This document shows, in pieces, positions 21,619-33,041 of a DNA stretch of 64,000 nucleotides (position 1 is its first letter; every line of letters starts with the position of its first letter). The stretch lies in contig JACVRA010000163.1 of NCBI GenBank assembly GCA_019828545.1, positions 1 through 64,000 on the forward strand. Direction: 5' to 3'. The DNA comes from Paracamarosporium sp. OC-R06-R3 (lineage: Eukaryota; Ascomycota; Dothideomycetes; Pleosporales; Didymosphaeriaceae). The notes beneath the pieces are model-generated. The model was not told the origin of the DNA. It did no database searches and worked only from the letters and a program-made list of their open reading frames with translations. The position numbers were made by a program, and so were the translations under genes.

Positions 21619-22139
21619 CTACTTCCTCCGGAAAGAGCAGCCCTCGGTCAACCGCGCCTTGCCACCGGTCGGCTGGCACCTGTCCTTCTGTTAGCTTACA
21701 CTAACTTTGTATGTGCTCGGCATAATTCCACTTACAGGACCTGCGAGCAGCCCTGGCAGACAACGACTGTGTTTGCGTGCGAGAAGACGGTGGTGATGGT
21801 GAAGCAGCCGGGGCACTTGACGTCCATGAAGAAAGAGCGGGGTGCGGGCACGAGGGTCTTGAGCTTGTGCTTCTTGGCCTCACTGCGTCAACGATTAGTA
21901 CCTGCATGAGGAGTCTACCCGAGATGTGGGAGCGTACGCGGCGGGGGAAGGGTTGAGGAGATCAACTGCGAGAACCTGATGCGAAGTCAGCGAGGGTACA
22001 ATAATGGTAACGGTTGTAGACGATGAATTGTGCACACGACTACAGACGCAAGTCGGGGCGGATGCCGACGGTCGCGTGTACGTCTGCCTCGAGTCCCTCT
22101 ACGGCGCATGCGGGGTCGGGAAAAGGGCGGACTCACCAT
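21619..22139 (-). CDS. RPS27: 40S ribosomal protein S27 (eS27)
   Basis: Small zinc-binding protein of the 40S subunit. The model is complement(join(21619..21679, 21736..21882, 21938..21975, 22137..22139)), exactly 82 residues, the family length. The first coding exon is only the ATG. A 161-nt intron follows, then [31 protein letters not shown], the zinc ribbon CPGC...CQGC, and [19 protein letters not shown]. Introns of 161, 55 and 56 nt have consensus ends, and every junction restores the conserved sequence. The long intron after the start codon is typical of highly expressed fungal ribosomal protein genes. Confidence 0.96.
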
Positions 22140-22952
22140 CTTGACGATTTAAGGCGAGTTTGAGTTCCTGGTTTGACGTTGTGGAATCGTTGTCGATGGA
22201 TTGAGCGAGTGATCGAAGGCGCTGGCGGTTCAGAAGGCGAGGGGCGACGAAAGTTCTGTGACCAGTGTGGGCTAAATGCACTATCGCCAAGACCTTCGCT
22301 AAACGACCAATCGCAGGCCCTAAAATAATTCTACTCTAGAGGCGCACTTCTTGAAGATTCAGATAATATCATTTGGCTGGGAACGTTTGGGCCTGAAAAA
22401 TACGATATTAGAGGGCTGAATCGTGCTGCTACTGTCATGTCGCCATATTCAAACATGACTGCATCTCTATAATTAGAGTCCTCGCACAAAGTACTCACAG
22501 TTAACATCAGGTCTGTGGGTCTACACTCAGCGGTCATTATGATCCAAGTTGTCTTCAGCTCCACTGTCTGATAAACGGTTGATTTTCTGAAGAAATCGGA
22601 AAGTTTCCGCTGAACATCGCATGTGACAATGCGATACACAAGATACGAAAGACACGAGTCTAAGGGCGTATCATACTGCTGTGCTCGACATCAGCGTAGA
22701 CAGAGAGCAATTGATGCTACAGAGCAACCAGAGCATCAAGGATTCAAAAGTCACGTCAGGGCTGCAATATGAACGGATGATGGTACTTGAGTATTTCTTG
22801 AGGGGGAGTGCTACATGTTAATGTGTAGAGCACCATTTCCCACCCATGAACCATGCTGGAGATGCTGAACCGGGAGGTGATATCCACATAGATATCGTCC
22901 CATCATGACCAACGCCAACCATCCGTAGAAATCATACCCCAGAGCGCGTGAT
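22140..22952. other. Intergenic, RPS27 upstream region
   Basis: Promoter side of RPS27, then AT-richer DNA. A 102-codon minus-strand frame (22331-22639) starts from GTG, not ATG, and is not recognisable. No gene supported. Confidence 0.5.
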
Positions 22953-23096
22953 TTACTCGTCCTCGTCACCAGCATCATCATCACCACCCTTCTCGGCGGC
23001 TCTAGCCTACTTCCTCCTCACGCGACCAGGGCGGCCCCCACCGGACAGCGAGGTGGGAGCAAAGTCGATGTGCTTCTGGGAGTCGAGATGGACCAT
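22953..23096 (-). pseudogene. RPS9 C-terminal fragment with a premature stop
   Basis: On the minus strand, 48 codons match the carboxyl end of 40S ribosomal protein S9 (uS4): LDSQKHIDFAPTSLSGGGRPGRVRRK. An in-frame TAG at 23007-23009 replaces a lysine codon, and then ARAAEKGGDDDAGDEDE ends at a TAA. The rest of RPS9 (about 145 residues) is absent; upstream lies the RPL21 promoter. The expected VRLDS reads VHLDS, consistent with decay. This is a truncated copy of a gene whose functional version must lie elsewhere. It sits between two real ribosomal protein genes. Confidence 0.85.
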
Positions 23097-23277
23097 GATG
23101 CAGAGAGCTTCGTGAGAGAGAGTTTGGAGTTGGAAAGTTAATGTGCGATGGGTCCGTGCTCCTCGCTTAGAAAAATCTTGGCGCGGCGCGGCGCACACAG
23201 TTTGGTGGAAAGAACGACCCAACCGACATCTGCAAAATCACCACCTCGACAAAACCTCCCGCCACACAACACTCGCC

Positions 23278-23921
23278 ATGGGTCACGCCGCCGGTCTTCG
23301 CGCAGGTACGCGCTATGCGTTCTCGAGGGGTTTCAAGAAGCGTGGAATGGTGAGTTTGTCGGACGACCGCGAGATGCACAATTGATACGAATACATACAG
23401 ATCCCGCTCTCGACCTACCTCCACCAGTACAAGGTCGGTGACATTGTCGATGTCGTTGCCAATGGTATGGAAAACCGCTGAAACCTCCGAAACCGCATAC
23501 GCAGGGGCTTACAATGGGACAGGTGCCGTGCAGAAGGGTATGCCGTACAAGGTCTACCACGGAAAGACTGGTATCGTCTACAACGTGACCCAGAACGCCG
23601 TCGGCGTTATCCTGTGCGTTTACGTTCCTTAGCAATTTGCAGTCAGTATGCTGACCCCCGAACAGCCAGAAGCAGGTCGGAAACAGGTACATGGAAAAGC
23701 GCATCAACGTCCGCATCGAGCACGTCAAGCACTCCCGATCCCGAGAAGACTTCATCAAGCGCGTCAAGCAGAACGCCGAGAAGAGGAAGCAGGCCAAGAC
23801 CGAGGGCATCCACATCCACTTGAAGCGTCTCCCAGTTGCGCCCCGCGAGGCCCGGACCATCAGCCTCAAGGACAACAAGCCCGAGAGCATCGCACCTGTA
23901 GCGTATGAGACGACGATCTAA
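23278..23921 (+). CDS. RPL21: 60S ribosomal protein L21 (eL21)
   Basis: Structural protein of the 60S subunit. The model is join(23278..23349, 23401..23464, 23523..23613, 23666..23921), 160 residues as in other eukaryotes. Introns are 51, 58 and 52 nt with consistent phases. Sequence hallmarks are [21 protein letters not shown], the [19 protein letters not shown] segment across intron 2, [20 protein letters not shown], and [20 protein letters not shown]. Antisense frames over this gene are shadows. Confidence 0.97.
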
Positions 23922-26900
23922 GCGTGGACGAGGTGGCTTTTGCGTGCGGCAACATGGGATACGGATGGATCAACGGCGTGGTTATGACGGTTCTCAATTA
24001 TATCTTCTCAGGTCTGCAGTTGCTCTAGCATATGGAAGCGGCGATGTCATGGGACTCGCCTTGCAGATAAAATGACGTGCCAATCTGGCAAAGGGATACC
24101 CTCCATGCCAACGAATAACATTCTCAATCCCACTTGATGTGTCCTCTGCTGCTCGACGTGTTCATGGTTCATCGCATAAAGCATGAATCATGAGAGAAGC
24201 TCATCGGTTCCCATGTGTGTCACAGTCATGGCAATCGCAAGTACTGTTGGCTCGTTCTGTTCAAGTTGTACTTGAAACCGAGAAGCTAGCGCAAATGGCC
24301 TGGTATATCTTGTTGACGTTACTTCCACTGACTAAATACAATAAGTTTTGCACAGCCACTCGCGAGAATTACTTGCCACTATTCCCCATCATTGCCTCCA
24401 GTGTCCTATCTTGAAATGTTTAATTGATTCGTCTGAAGAATTTTCGATCGCTTCGTGACGCGCCTGCTTAAAGAAACAGCATCCAGAAATTCGACCTGAT
24501 ATAACACTACATAGACTACTCAAGCATCTTCATTATCCGCGTTGACTGAGCCTGCTCTTGCTGTCTTAGGTATTTGCTTATGCAGAGCGACACATAATGA
24601 AGTTATCAGCACTTCCTTTGCAAGTGTTTTTGCTGGCCCGAATCGAAGTCGATGTCAGAAGATCCTATCTCGTTGCCCCTGAGGATCATGATTTTGATGC
24701 CTAGTCATTGCTACTGACTGCTTCTTGTGCCACTAGCCATTACAAGCGTTGGGTGAAGAGGTGCGGAAAAACGGGAAACTATGGAAGACTAGTCTTGTTT
24801 GAGGACGCATGTCTATAGGATAATCATAACAACCTCATACTAGGGTTACATTCCGTGCTGCTGTATCACGCCCCATTGCATTTCTCAAATGATGTTATTG
24901 AAGACGATCGATGAGCCCACCAAAGGGTTGATGCCCAGGGTTGCAATCAACAACTGTTTTTGGACAGGGTATAAGAGCAACATGCATCGTGACACCATAC
25001 CTCGGTCTAAATTTCAAAATTGTACAGACATCCGTGCTGGTGCAGACTGTAAGTGAGCGCACGGTTGAACACAAAGACGCCGTAGGTAGTTCTTTTTAGC
25101 GTTCAACCACTGGACTGGCAGTGATCATCTCCGCGGCGATCGCCACGGCCAAAACAGGAAGAGCAACAGACTAATTCAAGCCTATTAGTGACCGTCTTAG
25201 TCTAGTCGTTGAGACGATTAATAAGGGTCTTCCTCCTTCCAGCGTTAACACCAGCATCCCTGACGAATCGCATACTAGGATATCATATATCGTAGAGTTT
25301 TGCAATTCCCGTTTGACCAAGGAAAGCTGGTGGCTAATCAGAAAGCGACAAGGACCGTAAAAGTGGCCCTCTAGGACGATGGACAGGTCGTGATTGGTGT
25401 TTGGCTCAAATGAGGATTGCAAAACTCTACGGTATAGCGCCTCCAGGCCAGAGTTGCGTTGTATCTAGTCATAGGCTCGCTCATGCTTATCTGCACAGAA
25501 GTCGTCCTCTTGTTTCACTATAGTAGGCAAAAGCGGGAGATGCTATTCATCACTCTTGTAATAAAAAAACGACACGCGAATCCGCTCCGCTGTCAGCTTT
25601 CATATCTTGTTGTACCTTGTTTTACACAATTATGATAATTTCTGCTAGAGCCCCTTTGCATATATAGCAATTTGGGAATAGGTGACGAATAGTCCAGGTG
25701 TTGGCAGTGTTTGCCTCTATAACGGTAAGAGTAAAATCGAAGGGAATGCGAGACTGTCAGCTAACCCACGGTATCATCGTGTAGCACCAGGCGTCGTATC
25801 TCGTAAACTTTGGGTGAATACAGGCTTTTAAATCTAACATGTTCGTGGGTTGATCACAACAAACCAAAGGGGGTCACAGGCTCTCAGGAAGATTCTAGAC
25901 GACTCATGTTGGTTCCTGTCTGACTGTTGTGACCAAGATTCGGGCATCCCGAGTTTTAAACATTCCACTGCTTTACAAACTATTTCAGATCATTTCAGGC
26001 CCCATCATACAGTGCACTGCGAGCGCAGCAACATCCCCGAGCCGAACATCTGTCTCCGAGGTCCCGTCGGGTACGGACCCTTTCCTCCTCAAAATGTGTT
26101 CTCGACTGCAGAATGCGGCAAAGTCAAAAGATCCTCGATTTTGTTACCCTGGCTCATCATGTTCCTGCCAACGTCGGGCAAAGCAGCATGTCCCTCGGTT
26201 GTTGCTTGTTATCTCCACTGACATGTAGACTGTCCTATAGAGTGGCATTGTAGGGCTTTAAGACGATCATTCGCCAATGGAAAGATATGCTGAGCGAGGA
26301 GTAACGATCGTGCATGATCCTTTAACCCTAGCGAGAGTCTTCGGCCGTTCGTGCCATCATGGTTGGTTTGCGGGGTAGGGCGCGGGATAGGTCTAGATGC
26401 TGTGACCTGACTACAGTACTTCTGCATGCTCTACGCCATGCTAGGAATGAAACCGGAACATGATTCAAGGGGCTTCGTAGTTTGCGAAACGAGGAACCGG
26501 AGGAAAGATTGCGACATCTGTAGCGTTTGTGAGCGCCAAAAATCCCATAGCATGGTGGAAGGCACAAGCTTGTGAGACAGGTGTACACTTTCAGGGTGTG
26601 CGAACTGGCTTTCCTATACACGGGCAAGGTACAAACTCAAGTAAAGACCCATAGGTAAGGCGAGGTAGGTTTGACGTATGCTAAGAATTCAAGACGTTTT
26701 CTTTATCCTCGTTAATTCAAAGTGCTTGCCAACGCATGTGTGGACTTTCCTTTGGAGCGGGTGTCCAGTCCAGTACCTGTCTAAGCTCTCTTAGTGCTGA
26801 CGATTAATTTGCTTCCCGCTGCCGGTCAATGCAACGATGCGACATCAAAACATGCAGGGACAGAAGCTTGCCATTGTATCTGTCCTGACGAAGTTGCTTC

Positions 26901-28242
26901 TTGTCCATTCCACCTGATTTTCTTGACCTTACAGTACCTTCAGCGATCCAAGCGATGCGAGTATTTTTTTTTCTCCTCTATATTTCACAGAGGTGGGTAT
27001 TGGTATCGCACCCATACACTTGCAGGATCGGCTTACAGGATAGCGCAAGGCTAGCGACTCTCAGAGGAAATGCTGGCTCGCTCAGTAATGGTGCTCAACT
27101 AGCCAAACGACAGGCCGGAAATACCATGACCAACCGAGGCACGCAAGCTCGTGGCGTATGAACTGCAACGATAATCTAACAGCAATGCGACCGCCTCCAC
27201 GCCATCGGATCGGTTAGGGCAGCAGTGGGAGCCGAGGTGCAACCATGCAAAGAATGAGTGGAGCAGTCGAAGTACCTTTGCCGAGTTCCAGTCGAAATGG
27301 AACCCCTGACAGCCCCAGGAAGGTCGAGATCTGCGCTAACTACCCCGGATCAGTACCAAAAAGATCTTATCACCCCTCGGAGAGTCATGGGCGCGCGCAT
27401 CAGCAACTTTAGCTCGCCATCCGACCGTGAATCACGATGCTCTTCCCAACGTGCCCGCGGAGCTTGTGAATGCTTGTGCATAATGCCGAGATCTGACCGC
27501 CACAGGGCGTAAACTGTATCGCACAGACTGGCCCCGACTCGCAAGAACGCATCCTGTCATGCGAACAATCAGACTTTCCACGTGAGTGGCAGGACGCTGA
27601 CACGGAAACCCCTGCCACTCATCACACAGCACCAGTCACGGCCGTGCCGCTTTGCGCCAGCTCAAAGTTTAACTGCACTGGGGCACTGGCAGTTTGTCCG
27701 ATCAGGGGTTGGAACAAAATTCTAGCAGGCTTCGATTTACGCCTTTGCAGACCCCAATTTTGGGCCCTTGATTGACGTAAGATGCCCCGGTCTTCTTTCA
27801 CTGGGCTGAGGAGCGGAGCCGTAAACTACAAGCTAGTGATTGAAGCATCCCTGGCGAGACATATGTCTATGCTTTACCATAGGGCCGCCTAGGGACATGT
27901 CTGCTAGTGGATGCTTAGTCGCTGTGTCCATGCACACAAGCTTTGAGCTATCAACGTGCCCTTGCAGCGTGGCTCTTTTCGTATTATATGGTCGGTCCTT
28001 CCCGCCGTTCCACACTACGTATTCGTTGTGTAAACGTTATTCCCGCTCTTCCCCAAGACGCTGAATGCAGCCACACCAAAGTTAATTGAGCATTGAGCGC
28101 CGAGGCCACCAACAATAGCAACTTCCATCTCGAACCGTTGAGCAGCGTGGGACACAGCAACTGCGAAAGTGGCGCGAACGTGTGGCTACACCATGCCCGG
28201 ATAAGATACAGACGACGTACAACGCACGATTTCCTTTACAAC
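23922..28242. other. 4.3-kb gene-poor region
   Basis: The longest gene-free stretch. Open frames are short (at most about 125 codons), lack family resemblance and mostly lack good starts. It is AT-richer around 24.4-25.8 kb. A 16-bp perfect inverted repeat is listed separately. Some minus-strand stretches (for example 25171-25422) read plausibly as protein but without a convincing start or family. Confidence 0.5.
25291..25431. repeat. 16-bp perfect inverted repeat, 109-bp spacer
   Basis: CGTAGAGTTTTGCAAT at 25291-25306 recurs as its exact reverse complement at 25416-25431. It could be the ends of a miniature inverted-repeat element or a hairpin. No flanking duplication was recognised. Confidence 0.6.
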
Positions 28243-29753
28243 ATGGAGCCCAGAGCTACGCTTGCGAAGCACAACCTCGCACATCCGAACTCACTCGATC
28301 CACTGACCTCGACATATCAAAAGGGTCTGGTACCATTGGTCGTGCTTGCGGTTCTATCGCTGGTATCGGTCTTCGCACTCCTCTGCTTCATCACTTGGCG
28401 ACTGATCACATGGAGAAAGAGATATAGGGAATATGTTGGTTACAATCAGTACATTATACTAATCTACAGCTTATTGATTGCGGACCTACAACAAAGTCTC
28501 GCTTTCGTAATCACGATTCATTGGCTTGACATCAAGACAATTCTTGGGGATACGCCAGCTTGCTTCCTCCAAGGTTGGTTCCTACAAATCGGAGATGTGG
28601 CGAGTGGGTTCTTCGTTATGGCCATCGCTATCCACACCTGGCTAGGTGAGTGTTATTGTGACACGGTCTCAGAAGGCCCGCGCTGACCAGGTCACAGGCG
28701 TGGTAAAAGGGTACAGAATGCCTTGGATTTGGCTGGTCGTGGCGATTATAGGTATCTGGGCCTTGGCTCTGCTCCTGACAGCCGTGGGGCCTGCAATGCA
28801 CGGAAACCGCTTCTTTGCGCGAGCTGGAGGCTGGGTAAGCACATTTCCCTTATTGAACACATCTGACAACTGGCCTGTATAATATGGCCTAGAGTGGATT
28901 GACTAACAACCGAATAACAGTGCTGGACGTCCGTGGAGTTCGAATCCGAAAGGTTGTCGCTGCACTATCTGTGGATTTTCATTGTGGAGTTTGGCACCAT
29001 GGCAATCTACGGCCACCTATTCTTCCATCTCAAAGGTCGGCTCCGTAGTATTATCAACAACAACAGTACTAAACTTTCTCGCGCCACCAAATTCATGGTG
29101 AGTACAGACCCAGGTGGCAGATGGAAATGTATTTCTCGCGACAGAAAAGCATTTCCCCTCACACAATAGAGACTGTCAAAGTATCAAGCCCAGCCTATAT
29201 GAACTAGACTGACTCGATGCCCACGTGTTAGGTCCTTTACCCGATAGCCTACGTTGTCCTCACAATGCCCCTAGCGGTAGGCAGAATGGCGACCATGTCG
29301 GGAGTGACGTTGCCGGATGTTTTCTTCTGCATCGCCGGCTCATTCCTTACATCCTGCGGTTGGGTCGATGCACTCCTCTACACTTTGACCCGCAGAGTCA
29401 TTGTCAATGGGGACCTTTCGGGTCACACGTACAATCGCACCGGGACAGGCGTTAATGTTGCACGCCCGGGCGATGACTACGGCTTACACACAATCAACAA
29501 AGATGTTGGACGAACCGTTACCATCGTTGGTGGAAATGGCCGCCTTAAGAAAAGCCGGTATCCCAACGGTCTGGGCGAACAAAGTGCTTCCGGCTCCCAA
29601 GACTCTATTATCAAGCCGGTTGTCGACACCAACGGTATCGCCATCATAACCGAGACGAATATCCAGGTCGAGTCAACGCGCAACAGCGAAGATACGCGTC
29701 GGAACGATAGTGAGGGTGACATAAGCAAGCACTCACGCTCGGAATCGTGTTAG
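28243..29753 (+). CDS. Seven-transmembrane G-protein-coupled receptor (Git3/cAMP-receptor-like)
   Basis: Plasma-membrane receptor, 412 residues: join(28243..28645, 28698..28834, 28921..29097, 29232..29753). Introns are 52, 86 and 134 nt, all in frame. Seven hydrophobic helices are visible: PLVVLAVLSLVSVFALLCFI, YIILIYSLLIADL, CFLQGWFLQIGDVASGFFVM, WIWLVVAIIGIWALALLL, LHYLWIFIVEFGTMAIYG, VLYPIAYVVLTMPLAVG and a helix ending GWVDALLYTLTRRV. A cysteine before helix 3 and one in loop 2 (GGW-CWTS) could pair. The C-terminal tail of ~120 residues is hydrophilic and rich in Ser/Thr/Asn. Fungal receptors of this shape sense nutrients such as glucose through G-alpha and cAMP; the ligand here is unknown. 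The start ATG is the first before helix 1. Confidence 0.87.
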
Positions 29754-32287
29754 TGCAGTGATTTTTCTTCAGGCAATGCATTCATGTCCCTGGCCTGCCG
29801 GGGTTATTTGCGAACTGGGCTATCTTCCAAGATTCTGTTTGTTTGTGCCACCAAACCAATAACAAAAATAGGCATGTTTTATACCCATTCATGTATGCAT
29901 TATCTATTTTCGTATTAATTAACAAATTCATACTACGACTTGTAAAGAGACCGCTGCTCCTATGTCGAGACCTGGATGAGTTTGTTTGCCGTTTGGATCT
30001 TGTGTATTGGGATGTTGATCTGTGTTCGATACCCTGGAGCTTGAGTTCTCTTGTTTGAGCGTATGGTGGCATAGCATACGGGTTTGTAGACCAGAAGCGC
30101 CCTGGTTGAGTGCTATGCCCATAACTATCGTTCGTAAGCATGTACTTGCGGAGGACATTCGTTTAGCACAATTTCAAAAAAACCATCTAATGCGCATGAG
30201 TTGGGGTTTGAGGAAAGTGGTGTGGGAGACATGGTGATATATTGATCTACCACGCATAGACAGCGGGTGTCAGTTTAGTCCACGGTGCCGATCATTTATG
30301 ATGTTGAAATAGCTAGTACAAACTTGTTATGCATCCACTGGCAAATTTCCCCGTCTGTTGCAGTTCACGCTTTTGGCTTGGATACAGGCGGCTCTAAGAT
30401 CGGCTATCCTGGCTATTCTCTCTAATTCGCACAGAATCATGTCTAATCGTACGGACGCACGTGCTCACCCTTCGCTACCGTCTAAACTTTCACGAGTACA
30501 AATTCCCAAGACAACCTTCATTGATCGATAAGGGAAACCTTGATATATCTAATCAAGTATTTTCTTGAACCTTTATTCGATCTTGAGAGAGGTAACACTG
30601 GTAACTGCTGTTGTGTATCTAAGACCTCTTGCTCCTTCTGGTCAGTTTTGCTTTATCGGCCACTTGCCTTTCTCCCTGGAGGCCTTCCTCTTGTTGAGGC
30701 CGTAGAGACTACTCAGAAGCAGGCCACTGCCTAGGCGTACATTCGGCTGAAGAGCTTATCAACCAAAACGCTACGGAGGGTACGCATTACATTGGCCATT
30801 GCCTGTCTGTGTCTCGACCCAAACACGACTGGAATGAAATACACCTCGGTATAAGGTCGATATGAGCCAGATGGGTCATAGCTGATCTTGCTTCGCCTCG
30901 AATGTGGTGATTTCACATTCACTCTATCGTTATCAGCAGCATGGCGAGAATATGTAAGTGTAGCTGACAAGAAGTTGAAAAAAGTTACGCTATTGGAGAT
31001 CAACTTGAGGTTCTCAGATCTGACCTCTTGCGTATCCGTAAGTTGTTGTATGAATAGTCCAAACAGGTTCATCATTGTCCGTTGTCCATTGTCCTTCCAT
31101 ATCCTGAAAACGAGGAAGAACAAGCCCTGCTCACACGCCCAGCCACTACTGTAGGATGGCGTCCATAGCCTGGCTTCACCTACAGCCCGCCTAGATTGAC
31201 ACCATGTCCTGCCAAGACGGGAGCTGGCTTTTCATGCGGCTCCTTTTAGTGTTCCAGGGTTCACAAAGTCCCTTGGACATAAAGTCGGCCATGCTGCTGG
31301 TCCCAACCCCCCACAACTATCGCCATCATACGGGAATAACTATGCGCCCGTCCTTCTTTGCGTCCACAGAACTCGGTATGCTTGATGTGCGCGGAGGCAA
31401 TAACGGATGCGGGTGCGGCGATCGGTGTGCTGGCATGTGCATCTCCAGACTGCGGCAGCAGGGTGCGTCACGGGACGCAGGTGCGGGATTTGAACGGGCA
31501 GACGCAGCGACTGCAGTATGCAGGTGAAACATGCAGCGGTGCGGAGGCACTGCTGCGGTGGCTGCGAAGGATTTGTGGACGCAGTCGGTGCAGAAGACGC
31601 ACATGAATGTGGATGCACGGGCCGCAGTCGTGCACAAGGAGATCGCCACCACGAGACAGTGGCCACCTTTAAATGCACCTCGCTGCACATCGCATGGCCC
31701 TTGCTGGTGCATGTCCTTTCACTTCCACCCTCCGAGCACTTCTCGATCCATGGAATGAGTGCCTTCACCTTTACGCGGGTCCACGGCCTCTAGCGCATCA
31801 CGGGACTTGGCACTTGGTACGCGACGCGCCCGTCGATGCGCCCAGCCATGACGACATGCGCGACGACGCGCCTCGAGAAGTTGCGCAGTGTGCGTCGAGA
31901 TACAGAAGAACCCGTTTACATGAACATGTCTTCATTCAGTCATCTATATTCAAACTTCATCACGGACGCCGATCCAGTGCCTCCCAACCCAATCCACGGG
32001 GACGCGTTGCTTCTGTCCATGTTAAGATAAGAAAGACGACTCCAGCACTTCCAAGGCAACAGACTTGTGGCTTTCTACCTTCTACAAGTGCTATGCGAGC
32101 CACCAAGCAGCCTCGCACTCGCCTGACCGTATGTCTGCCCTGAAAGCACAATGCTACATTTCGTCGAAGTGGACGGCCGTTTGGTCGACGACGATAGCGG
32201 TAGACGGGCGTCGCGTTGCTTGTTCGTGGCCTCCTCTTTCTCCGAACTTGCAGCTACCAGGAATGTGGCTCGCGCGGAATGTTGGTG
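29754..32287. other. 2.5-kb intergenic region
   Basis: 3' flank of the receptor gene and of the zinc-finger gene. It includes CAG/GCA-rich DNA at about 31.4-31.6 kb that opens several frames on both strands. A 130-codon minus frame (30731-31123) begins with TTG and has no recognised domain. No gene supported. Confidence 0.5.
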
Positions 32288-33041
32288 TTACGACGCGTTG
32301 ACTTTTTCTACGATACTATCAATTGCCATGGCTCGTGTAGACGGCGTGGTAGGCGTTGGCGGTGCCTTTCCATCGGCCTGAGTCGCGTTAGGCTGCAGCT
32401 GGGTTGACGACGTGTCCATTGCATCGCCCTCCTCCGGTGAATCTTCCACCTCACCAACGACCTCCTCAATCTCTCGAAGCCAATTCGCTTTTAGGACGTC
32501 CATAGGAGGATCCAAGTCTCCTGGCTTCCCGCCTCTTCGAGCCTCGGCTGCACTCATCTTCCTTTCGCCCCTCTTGTGTGGGTGGAAATGCATTCTCCTC
32601 AAATGGCTGGCGGCATTGTAGCACTCGTTATACCTTTTTCCTGTCTGACAAGACCTGCAGTTGGCAAGGAAACTCTTGTCAGGCGAGGTGTCGATGGTGA
32701 TCCAAACCTTACGCGTCTTTCTATGCACGCGATTCGTATGTCTTTGGAAAAGCGTCAGCTTCGTTCGAGGTACATCTGTTTTGTTTTACGCACCTGCGCA
32801 GCTCATGTTCGCTGCGGAACCCTTCTGGGTACTCGTTGCAGTTCGAGCATTTCAGACGCAACGCTTTCCGTGGTGGGGTTTTCCCCGGGCTGAGAAACGT
32901 TGGCGACGTTGTTGCGCTATCGACGACGGGAGCCGATACAATGGATTCCTTAGGCGGCGCTTCCGGGTCGGCGGTTTGGGTCCCAGAGGTGTTAGGAGGC
33001 ACTTCTTCTTTCATCTTGCCTTTGCGCCTTATCGGGGGCAT
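32288..33041 (-). CDS. Small two-zinc-finger protein (DUF7896-like)
   Basis: The model is complement(join(32288..32741, 32794..33041)), 233 residues. One 52-nt intron (GTGCGT..AAAG) joins EHELRR to HTNRVHRKTRKVW. Two zinc-finger-like patterns result: CSNC...HTNRVH (C-x2-C-x15-H-x4-H) and CRSCQTGKRYNEC...SHLRRMH (C-x2-C-x14-H-x4-H), then HPHKRGERK. The pair with the intervening KVWITIDTSPDKSFLANC segment resembles the fungal DUF7896 C-terminal module. Known members, as I recall, are longer with a big N-terminal region; here the frame is closed upstream of the ATG, so this is a short form or lacks 5' exons. The ~75-residue N-terminus is Pro/Lys/Thr-rich and the C-terminus acidic then Thr/Pro-rich. 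Nuclear, nucleic-acid-binding role inferred only. Confidence 0.72.

Noticed and set aside
22331..22639. 102-codon minus-strand frame faintly resembling BTB/POZ wording
   Set aside because: Starts from GTG, and the BTB-like phrases are in the wrong order; treated as coincidence.
23333..23890. 185-codon minus-strand frame
   Set aside because: Antisense shadow of RPL21 exons 2-4.
30731..31123. 130-codon minus-strand frame
   Set aside because: Non-ATG start, no domain, no plausible introns; insufficient support for a gene.
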